From Pseudonocardia sp. (GTDB lineage: Bacteria; Actinomycetota; Actinomycetes; Mycobacteriales; Pseudonocardiaceae): a DNA stretch of 11,892 bases. The notes below the pieces were generated by a model, which was not told the origin of the DNA, did not search any database, and worked only from the letters and a program-made list of their open reading frames with translations. This document shows positions 7,015-11,892 of the stretch, piece after piece; position 1 is the stretch's first letter; each line of letters opens with the position of its first letter. The DNA lies in NCBI GenBank assembly GCA_030453005.1, contig JAKDLE010000031.1:1-11892 (forward strand). Direction: 5' to 3'. A program made the translations under genes and the position numbers.

Positions 7015-7885
7015 GGGCCGCCGCGGTCAGGCCGACCAGGTCCGCGCTCACCGCCCAGAGCCGCGCCGCAACGTCCTCGTCGTAACTGCGTGCGGACGAT
7101 CTCTTGGGTCGGCTGCCGGCGAAGTAGCAGCCCGACATCAGCGCGACGTCGGGAGCGGAAGCCAGGTGGATCGATGTCGCCGCACCCCGGGCCGGGGACT
7201 TCATGAACGGCCGCAGAAGCGGGACGAGCAGTCGCTGGACCCGGCCCGGGTCCTCGGCCCCGAACGACGTGCTCACCACGCCGGGATGAAGCGCGTTGGC
7301 GGTGACGCCGCTGCCCAGCAGCCTGCGGGCCAGCTCGTAGCTGAACAGCACGTTCGCCAGCTTGGACTGGTCGTAGGCCCGGGATCCGGAGTAGGACCGC
7401 TCGCCCTGCAGGTCGTCGAAGTCGATGCGCCCCATGGCGTGCGCGCCGGAGGCGACCGTGACCACCCGGGCCGGGGCACTGTGGATCAGCCGGTCCAGGA
7501 GCAGGCTGGTGAGCAGGAACGGCGCGAGGTGGTTGAGCGCGAAGGTGCGCTCGAGCCCGTCGGCGGTGACGTGGCGGGTGTTCCAGTACCCGCCCACGTT
7601 GTTGACCAGCACATCGATCCGGGGCAGGCGCCCGAGCACCTCACCGGCCAGCCGCCGCACCTGCGCCTGGGACGACAGGTCCGCGACGAACACGTCCACC
7701 TGCCCACCGCCGGCGGCGCGGATCTCGCGGGCCGCGTCCTCGGTGCGTCCGCGGTCCCGCCCGGTGATCGCGACGTGCGCGCCCATCGTGGCCAGGCCCA
7801 CCGCGGTCGCCCGCCCGATGCCCGTCGTGGCGCCGGTGACCAACACGGTCCGGCCGAACGTCGTGCTGCTACGCGGGTGTTCCAT
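7007..7885 (-). CDS. Short-chain dehydrogenase, retinol-dehydrogenase-like
   Basis: The start is set at the ATG at 7885 because GAGGAG (7892-7897) precedes it by 6 nt; an upstream in-frame start at 7954 lacks a site and adds a Pro-rich tail unlike SDRs. The 292-residue product is a classical SDR: cofactor motif TGATTGIG (17-24), ADLSS (68-72), NNVGG (95-99), Asn118, Ser146 and the active-site YDQSK (Tyr171, Lys175). The stretch IDFDDLQGERSYSGSRAYDQ is typical of the RDH11-14/WWOX-like bacterial SDRs, which reduce or oxidise carbonyl/alcohol substrates with NAD(P). The conserved Ala of NNAG is Val here. It is the first gene of an operon with two response regulators, an unusual partnership for an enzyme. 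The actual substrate is unknown; 'retinol' is only a family label. Confidence 0.93.
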   Translation of the reverse strand: MEHPRSSTTFGRTVLVTGATTGIGRATAVGLATMGAHVAITGRDRGRTEDAAREIRAAGGGQVDVFVADLSSQAQVRRLAGEVLGRLPRIDVLVNNVGGYWNTRHVTADGLERTFALNHLAPFLLTSLLLDRLIHSAPARVVTVASGAHAMGRIDFDDLQGERSYSGSRAYDQSKLANVLFSYELARRLLGSGVTANALHPGVVSTSFGAEDPGRVQRLLVPLLRPFMKSPARGAATSIHLASAPDVALMSGCYFAGSRPKRSSARSYDEDVAARLWAVSADLVGLTAAAHG

Positions 7886-7924
7886 GTCGTGCTCCTCAGG
7901 TGTGTCGGGAAACGGACCGCGCCC

Positions 7925-7956
7925 GTGCGGCACCTCGATCGTTCGGGGTGCCACAC
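7925..7956. terminator. Imperfect 10-bp inverted repeat between two minus-strand units
   Basis: GTGCGGCACC (7925-7934) pairs with GGTGCCACAC (7947-7956) with one mismatch (9 of 10) and a 12-nt loop. It lies downstream of the gene ending at 7984 and upstream of the SDR ribosome site at 7892-7897. It may terminate the 9934-7984 operon, or be an operator for the SDR operon. There is no T-tract. Nothing else was recognised in the 98-nt gap. Confidence 0.4.
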
Positions 7957-7983
7957 GAGCGAGGGCCGGGTAGGTGATACCGG

Positions 7984-8490
7984 TCAGGCGGTCGGGCGGC
8001 GGCGGGCGGCGACGAGCACGGCGACGCCTGCGCCGGTCAGCAGCAGCCCGCCGACCAGGGCACCGATGGCGAAGCCGAACATTCGAGGCACGGTCACCGC
8101 GGCGTGGACCTGGGTGGTCATCCCGGGCGTGCCGTCGGCGTTCATGACGACGATGCGGTAGGTCCCGTCCTGGACGGGCCAGGTCACCTCAGCGGTCGAG
8201 GCCGAGGTCGCCGAGACGGCCCAGGACGTCTGCTCGGTGGGCGGGGCGGCGAGGGTCTGGCCGGGGTGCCGGTCGAGGCCGGTCGGCACCGACCCGTCGG
8301 CTCCTACGGCCACCACGTCGGTCGCCACGCCGCTGAGGTAGCGGTCGACGTCGACGGCCTGGCCGATCCCGACGAAGGCCGGGGTGCCGTCGGAGGTGGC
8401 GGAGACCTGCGCTGTCGCCGCGGTCGTGCGGCCGAGCCGTCGACGTGCGGGGTGTCGTGCCGGTGGACGGTACGGGTGGGTTGTGATCAT
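7984..8490 (-). CDS. Membrane-anchored hypothetical protein, apparently N-terminally truncated
   Basis: The ATG at 8490 overlaps the stop of the DUF4386 gene as ATGA, giving 168 residues. The first 30 are Arg/Pro/Thr-rich without a hydrophobic segment. Residues about 31-130 form an extracytoplasmic-type region with FVGIGQAVDVDRYLSGV (39-55), PPTEQTSWAVSAT (84-96) and DGTYRIVVMNADGTPG (111-126), followed by one transmembrane helix (138-160) and an ARRRPTA tail. From memory, actinobacterial proteins of this type have the same core preceded by an N-terminal helix and 50-odd further residues; that part is absent here and replaced by basic sequence that would not export the domain by itself. It may be a decayed or remodelled copy. 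No function is assigned. Expression is likely coupled to the DUF4386 gene. Confidence 0.75.
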   Translation of the reverse strand: MITTHPYRPPARHPARRRLGRTTAATAQVSATSDGTPAFVGIGQAVDVDRYLSGVATDVVAVGADGSVPTGLDRHPGQTLAAPPTEQTSWAVSATSASTAEVTWPVQDGTYRIVVMNADGTPGMTTQVHAAVTVPRMFGFAIGALVGGLLLTGAGVAVLVAARRRPTA

Positions 8491-9224
8491 GACGGGATCC
8501 GATCTGAGGTGGGAGATGCGGGGAAGGTGAATCCCTTGGCGATCAGCCAGACCGGCAGGATCAGCTCGAAGACGCCGCCCGGGACCAGCGCCACGAGCCC
8601 GACACCCTGCGTCACGTCGACCAGGCCGAACAGGTCCAGCGCGCATCCGGCCAGCAGCACCGGGTAACCGATTACGCCGAGCGTGGCGATCCAGCGCGGG
8701 ATCAACCTCGATCGGTACAGCAGGACGGCCATACACATCCCGGCCGCGGTGGTGACGAGGTAGATCATCAGGATGGCCGCGCCGTGCTGGGCCTGCAGCA
8801 GCGCGCCGAGTCCCGTCGAGGAGGCGGCGTCGACCGTGCCGTCGCGCAGTCCGGCGCCGAGCTGGATCACCAGCAGCGGGACCGCCAGGTAGAACAGGCT
8901 CGCCGCGAGCTCGGCGACCCGGAAACCGACGTGGGCCAGGGCCAACGACTCGCCGTGCCGCTTCAGCAGCGGGAACAGCAGCACCGCGATTCCCACCACC
9001 CCGAACTGCCCGGACAGCACCACCGCGCCGGTGCCCAGCGCGGTGGTGTCGGCGGCGGCGCCGGTCAGGAAGTCCGGCCGGCTCAGAACGCCGGTCGTCA
9101 ATGCGTTGGCGACGATGAACGCGCCGGTTGCGTAGAGGAAGAGCGCCCCGACGAGGGCCGCGGTCTTCCTGGTGGATGCCGTGGTCGGTCGGCTCGGTGC
9201 CACGGTGGGGTCGATGGTCAGCAT
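8487..9224 (-). CDS. DUF4386 family six-helix membrane protein (second copy)
   Basis: This 245-residue protein has a polar Thr/Pro-rich N-terminus (1-20) and about six membrane helices (roughly 21-43, 64-88, 96-121, 148-171, 178-200, 206-229). The loop YRSRLIPRWIATLGVIG (170-186) and the end FELILPVWLIAKGF (219-232) match the corresponding positions of the 2157-2873 protein, which supports common family membership although overall identity looks low. The ATG at 9224 lies 2 nt after the stop of the NAD(P)-binding gene, and its own TGA overlaps the next ATG, so it is the middle gene of a tightly coupled three-gene operon. No enzymatic motif is visible. As with the first copy, it is next to an NAD(P)-dependent enzyme. 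Confidence 0.88.
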   Translation of the reverse strand: MLTIDPTVAPSRPTTASTRKTAALVGALFLYATGAFIVANALTTGVLSRPDFLTGAAADTTALGTGAVVLSGQFGVVGIAVLLFPLLKRHGESLALAHVGFRVAELAASLFYLAVPLLVIQLGAGLRDGTVDAASSTGLGALLQAQHGAAILMIYLVTTAAGMCMAVLLYRSRLIPRWIATLGVIGYPVLLAGCALDLFGLVDVTQGVGLVALVPGGVFELILPVWLIAKGFTFPASPTSDRIPS

Positions 9225-9226
9225 GG

Positions 9227-9934
9227 TCAGACCACCTGCTTCTGGGCGAGCGCCGACGCTGTGCGGCAGCCGACGATCGCCGGGGCCTCGTGCACCAGCT
9301 CGTCGTTGCCGATGGCCTCCACCATGAACAGCGCGAAGTCCACGCGGCGGGTGATGTTGCTGGCGAGGATCGGGTCGCCGACGTGGCGGCTCCACACCGG
9401 CAGGCCCTGGGTCTCGCCCTCCTCCAGGTCGCTGCCGCGCACCACGGTCCACCGGGTGTCGCTGGCGAAGACCCGCCGGCACGCCTCCACCTGGTCGTCG
9501 AGGTCGACCAGGCGGGCGAGTTTCGCGAGCCGCCCGGCGACCTGCACGAGCGCCTTGACCTTCCACGAATAGATGTCCTGGCCGTCGCGGGTGATGTGAT
9601 AGCCGCAGGAGAACACCAGCCGCGCCCCGGGGCGTGCGTGGTCGAGCACCGCCTGCGCGGTTCCGGACGAGTAGTGGTGGACCCCTCGCGGGACCAGCAC
9701 GGTCAGCACGGCGTCGCAGCCGGCGACCCCCCGCCAGCTGAAGTCGCGGGAGTCGGTGGCTACCGGGGCCAAAGTGATGCGCCCCGCGCACGCGGCGAGC
9801 ATGCCCCCGCTGACCGCCCGGCACACGCCGATCACCTCGTGGCCCCGGTCCAGCGCGTGCTGAACCATGTACTGCCCGAGCTTGCCCGAGGCCCCGACGA
9901 TGCAGACCTTCAGTGTGGTCCGTGCTGCGTCCAT
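9227..9934 (-). CDS. NAD(P)-binding Rossmann protein (NmrA/atypical SDR-like)
   Basis: The start is placed at the ATG at 9934, preceded by GGGAGAG and a 5-nt spacer; the longer frame upstream (to 10030) has no site and no family resemblance. The 235-residue product opens with LKVCIVGASGKLGQYMV (8-24), whose GASGKLG fits the GxxGxxG cofactor loop of NAD(P)H-binding atypical SDRs. Later landmarks are FSCGYHI (108-114), WTVVRGSDLEEG (162-173) and a C-terminal SNITRRVDFALFMVEA (192-207), where members typically read 'V.R.D.A..l..a'. The classical YxxxK site is not obvious: YSWKVKA (122-128) is the only near match. Such proteins are reductases or redox sensors; which applies here is not clear. It is the first gene of the operon continuing to 7984. 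Confidence 0.88.
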   Translation of the reverse strand: MDAARTTLKVCIVGASGKLGQYMVQHALDRGHEVIGVCRAVSGGMLAACAGRITLAPVATDSRDFSWRGVAGCDAVLTVLVPRGVHHYSSGTAQAVLDHARPGARLVFSCGYHITRDGQDIYSWKVKALVQVAGRLAKLARLVDLDDQVEACRRVFASDTRWTVVRGSDLEEGETQGLPVWSRHVGDPILASNITRRVDFALFMVEAIGNDELVHEAPAIVGCRTASALAQKQVV

Positions 9935-10229
9935 GACATCTCTCCCAGTTGGGGCGACTCTTCTGCGAACGCGTCCAGATTCCGCCGGAAACCGTTGCGG
10001 TATCAGCAGGCCATCCCTGCCGATCCGCAAGGGCTAACCCTGTGCCTGGCCGCGAAAGCCACCCGGCGAACAGGTCGATCTGCTGCCCGAGACCAGGGTT
10101 GGCCCTGTGGCCGTGCGGGGGTTGCCCTGCTGGCCCGGCCTGGTCGCACCGGCGGAACCTGCACCGATGACAACCAGCGCCGGGATCGGTCTCGGCGGCG
10201 TACCGGACCGGAGCGGGAGCGCGAGGATC
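9935..10229. promoter_or_regulatory. Divergent intergenic region with two AGGG-N4-CCCT dyads
   Basis: This 295-nt gap separates the minus-strand operon from the plus-strand mini-genes. AGGGCTAACCCT (10030-10041) and AGGGTTGGCCCT (10095-10106) are each palindromic in their outer four bases; the second matches the reverse complement of the first at 11 of 12 positions, and they start 65 bp apart. A related GGGTTGCCCTG follows at 10119-10129. These could be sites for a dimeric regulator acting in both directions. No clear -10/-35 pair was identified, and frames open across the gap lack ribosome sites. Confidence 0.4.
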
Positions 10230-10469
10230 ATGCCGACATCGATGGTGAGCCAGGTGAACCACCGGGACCGCGCTGTGCTGCGGGCCGTCGCCGCCGGTCG
10301 CTGCGTGCTCCACGGGGCGCACGGCGCCGTGCTGCGCGTCGATGGTCTGTGCTGCGCCGACCAGTTCGCGGGTGCCCGGCTCACCGCGGCCGGACTGATC
10401 GTCGCCTTCGGGCGGACGGGGCCCGCACAGCTGACGGCGGCCGGACATGCACTGCTCGACGCCGCATGA
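10230..10469 (+). CDS. Mini-protein with winged-helix-like C-terminal pattern
   Basis: The frame is open further upstream, with candidate starts at 10107, 10167, 10230 and 10242. 10230 is chosen because GAGG lies just before it and because the compact conserved-looking part begins at NHRDRAVLRAVAAGRC (residues 10-25). From there, 79 residues include VDGLCCADQFAGARLTAAGLI (38-58) and AQLTAAGHALLDAA (66-79), a helix, helix, short wing and final helix pattern resembling small winged-helix domains. The adjacent cysteines C41/C42 and C25 could bind metal or be redox active. I recall similar short proteins in Pseudonocardiaceae but know of no assigned function. The DUF7455-like gene follows 49 nt later on the same strand. 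Confidence 0.65.
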   Translation: MPTSMVSQVNHRDRAVLRAVAAGRCVLHGAHGAVLRVDGLCCADQFAGARLTAAGLIVAFGRTGPAQLTAAGHALLDAA

Positions 10470-10518
10470 GCCCCGCTCGCCCGAGCCCACCGACCCCGGA
10501 CCCACCGAGGAGTACGCC

Positions 10519-10701
10519 ATGACCACTTCGATCACCACACCCTCGCTGACCCGCCTCGACCGCTGCGACCGTTGCGGGGCGGCAGCGTTGGTCCGGGCCA
10601 CGTTCGCGTCCGGCTGCGAACTGCTGTTCTGTGGCCATCACGCGCGTGCGCACGCCCCGAGGCTCCGAGAGCTCGGGGCGGCGCTGCGCCTGCCGGACTG
10701 A
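10519..10701 (+). CDS. DUF7455-like zinc-ribbon mini-protein
   Basis: This 60-residue product starts at an ATG preceded by GAGGAG with a 6-nt spacer. It carries CDRCGAAALVRATF (16-29) and ELLFCGHHARAHAPRLREL (34-52): a CxxC pair plus CxHH, giving four or five likely zinc ligands (C16, C19, C38 region, H40, H41). This pattern is widespread in actinobacteria in short proteins of the DUF7455 type, whose role is not established. An additional Cys in the ASGCELL turn replaces the more usual Gly. It is downstream of another mini-protein, and its TGA forms one arm of the convergent palindrome at 10699-10732. Confidence 0.85.
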   Translation: MTTSITTPSLTRLDRCDRCGAAALVRATFASGCELLFCGHHARAHAPRLRELGAALRLPD

Positions 10702-10732
10702 TCCGCCCTCGGACCGCGGCAACCGCGGATCA
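10699..10732. terminator. Convergent bidirectional terminator candidate containing both stop codons
   Basis: TGATCCGC (10699-10706) and GCGGATCA (10725-10732) are perfect inverted repeats. The TGA of the plus-strand DUF7455-like gene is in the left arm, and the TGA of the minus-strand epimerase gene is the mirror-image triplet in the right arm. An alternative inner hairpin, CCGCGG-CAA-CCGCGG (10714-10728), overlaps it. There is no T-tract. Confidence 0.5.
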
Positions 10733-11664
10733 CGGCAGGGCGATGGCGCGAATCCGGTCGAGTGCCGCTTCGAGCGGGGTGGCCCGCAGGCCGAGCCGGT
10801 CGGTGATCTTCGTGCTGTCGACGACGAAGGGCTCCTCGAACTGGTACTGCATCTCCAGCAACGAGTGGACGGTCGGGTTCCACAGGCCGAGCAGCCGCAG
10901 CAGTGCCGGGGGTGTGCGGCGCAGGCCGGCCCCGGGACGCCCGGCGAGGCGCTGCACGATCGCCACCAGCTCGCGGGTCGTGCGCGTGTCGGGGTCGTTG
11001 GGCACGTGCCACACCTCTCCCGTCACGCCGTCACGGGAGCCGAGCTCGGCGAGCGTGCGGCCGATGTCGGGGACGAAGGTGTAGGTGTGCGCCTGGTCGG
11101 GATCGCCGAGAACGGTGGCGGGTCGCCCGCGTCGGGCGGGCCCGAACACCCGGTCCCCGAGGTTGGACTGCGCGCCCGCCCCGGGGCCGAAGTAGTCCGA
11201 CGCCTTCGCGATCACCACCTCGACCCGCCCGGCCCGGTGTTCGGCGAGCAGCTCGGCGGCCATGGCGGCGCGCAGCCGGCCCTTGACCGTGTGGGCGGCG
11301 TCCGGCCGGGTCTCGACCAGCGGTCGCCCGTCTGGCCGTCCGTAGTTGTAGACGTTGTCCATGCTCACCATCCGGGCGCCGGTCGCGCGGGCTGCGGCCA
11401 GCACCCCGGCCTGTAGCGGCGGGAACTCCTGCGGCCAGCGGTGGTAGGCGGGTTGAGGGTCTGGTAGACCACCCGCGCCCCGGCCGCGGCGGCGGAGGTG
11501 AACGCCGGGTCGGCGGCGTTCCCGGCGACCATCTGCACCCCGTCCGGGGCGGCAGCGTGGCCCGAGCGGCTGACCATCCGGACCGACTCGCCGCGATCGT
11601 GCAGCACGGCGGCGGTGGCGAGCCCGATGGCCCCGGTCCCGAAGATGACGTGTTCGGCGTTCAT
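10730..11664 (-). pseudogene. NAD-dependent epimerase/dehydratase-like gene with a one-base frameshift
   Basis: The ATG at 11664 has GGGAG with a 5-nt spacer and overlaps the previous gene's stop as ATGA. Codons 1-73 give MNAEHVIFGTGAIGLATAAV... through VVYQTLNPP; the frame then reads TTAGRRSSRR and stops at 11365 (99 residues). From 11446 the +1 frame continues as YHRWPQEFPPLQAGVLAAARATG and runs to 10730 with the rest of the family pattern (SMDNVYNYG, KGRLRAAMAAELL, KASDYFGPG, YTFVPDIGRTLAEL). Adding one base in the GGCGGG run near 11447-11452 restores a 311-residue protein. The cofactor loop GTGAIG (9-14) is in the first part, so neither half is a complete enzyme. A GTG at 11404 might allow internal re-initiation. 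Whether this is a true inactivating mutation, a programmed shift or a sequencing error cannot be decided here. Intact relatives are soluble NAD(P)-dependent enzymes of unknown substrate. Confidence 0.85.
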
Positions 11665-11892
11665 GATTTCTCCCGATGGATCAGTCCGTGGAGCACGAGC
11701 CCGGAGAGTGCGGAGAAGGTGATGGCCCCGTATGCGCCGAAGATCGTGAACTGCTCGTCGACGGTGATGCCACCGAGCGTCGTGACGGTCCAGCCCAGGC
11801 CCCACAGCACGGGGGTCGTCACGGCCCACGTCCACCGCCACCGCAGCGTCGACGGGAGGGCGAGCGCCTGGGCGATGCCGAGCGGCACTCCG
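11661..11892 (-). CDS. Small multi-helix membrane protein (5' partial)
   Basis: The frame runs off the right edge; a GTG at 11888 is available, but the preceding codon is also open and the sequence GVPLGIAQALAL looks like the middle of a membrane protein, so the true start is probably outside. The visible 76 or so residues include a turn WRWTWAVTTPVLWGLGWTVTT, which is hydrophobic with Trp, then GGITVDEQFTIFGAYGAITFSALSGLVLHGL and a HREKS tail, suggesting two helices. This resembles actinobacterial integral membrane proteins with repeated W-x-x-x-G-W segments, of unknown function. Its TGA overlaps the epimerase ATG (ATGA), so the two genes are translationally coupled. Confidence 0.7.
   Translation of the reverse strand, partial: GVPLGIAQALALPSTLRWRWTWAVTTPVLWGLGWTVTTLGGITVDEQFTIFGAYGAITFSALSGLVLHGLIHREKS

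Noticed and set aside
7886..7954. 23-residue upstream extension of the SDR
   Set aside because: The internal ATG at 7885 has GAGGAG at ideal spacing, while the extension has none and is not SDR-like.
7013..8161. 382-codon plus-strand frame opposite the SDR
   Set aside because: Shadow of the SDR; no domain, no ribosome site, biased composition.
10006..10020. GCAGG-CCATC-CCTGC hairpin upstream of the NAD(P)-binding gene
   Set aside because: A 5-bp stem is too short to stand out at this GC content and has no positional support.
8487..10601. One 704-codon minus-strand frame suggesting a giant fusion ending in DUF4386
   Set aside because: Only the last 245 residues are protein-like; the earlier part is out of frame with the NAD(P)-binding gene at 9227-9934 and crosses the intergenic region.
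11451..11457. Fourth GGTTGAG (CTCAACC) copy as another SARP box
   Set aside because: It lies within the coding sequence for LNP of the epimerase gene, single and unphased, so it is explained by codons.
1..11892. Mobile element, CRISPR, phage, toxin-antitoxin or RNA gene
   Set aside because: No terminal repeats with transposase, spaced repeat arrays, integrase, toxin motifs, tRNA cloverleaf or rRNA sequence was seen.

Overview
The window is a very GC-rich stretch with GTG as well as ATG starts and tightly packed genes. It looks like a chromosomal segment of a high-GC actinobacterium. The protein families (SARP-type regulator, NarL two-component proteins, DUF4386 membrane proteins, a DUF7455-like CxxC/CxHH mini-protein) fit a Pseudonocardia-like organism, but the genus is inference. 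No rRNA, tRNA, CRISPR array, transposase or att site was seen.

Layout. (1) 1-2009, minus: the 5' 669 codons of a large multidomain regulator running off the left edge: SARP winged helix, BTAD, a degenerate nucleotidyl-cyclase domain and an AAA/NB-ARC ATPase. (2) 2010-2156: a divergent promoter region with three copies of CTCAACC at 21-22 bp spacing. (3) 2157-3953, plus: a DUF4386 six-helix membrane protein followed by an MDR/quinone-oxidoreductase-type enzyme. (4) 3954-4094: a perfect 11-bp hairpin, then a six-codon leader ORF whose stop overlaps the start of (5) a HisKA_3-type membrane sensor kinase, 4095-5876. (6) 5925-7885, minus, convergent to the kinase: an operon of a retinol-dehydrogenase-like SDR, a receiver-only response regulator and a NarL-type response regulator. 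(7) 7984-9934, minus: an NAD(P)-binding Rossmann protein, a second DUF4386 protein and a membrane-anchored protein that seems to have lost its N-terminal part. (8) 9935-10229: a divergent region with two AGGG-N4-CCCT dyads. (9) 10230-10701, plus: two mini-proteins, a helix-turn-helix-like one and a DUF7455-like zinc-ribbon candidate. (10) 10730-11892, minus: an epimerase/dehydratase-like gene broken by a one-base frameshift and, overlapping it by ATGA, the C-terminal end of a small membrane protein.

How it may work together. Signal transduction (SARP/cyclase-like regulator, sensor kinase, two response regulators) is interleaved with soluble NAD(P)-dependent oxidoreductases, and a small multi-helix membrane protein sits next to an oxidoreductase three separate times. 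The substrates cannot be read from sequence. The best candidates for something undescribed are the SARP/dead-cyclase/ATPase fusion facing a 22-bp-phased repeat operator, the repeated membrane-protein/oxidoreductase pairing, and the split two-component arrangement with a leader ORF at the kinase start.
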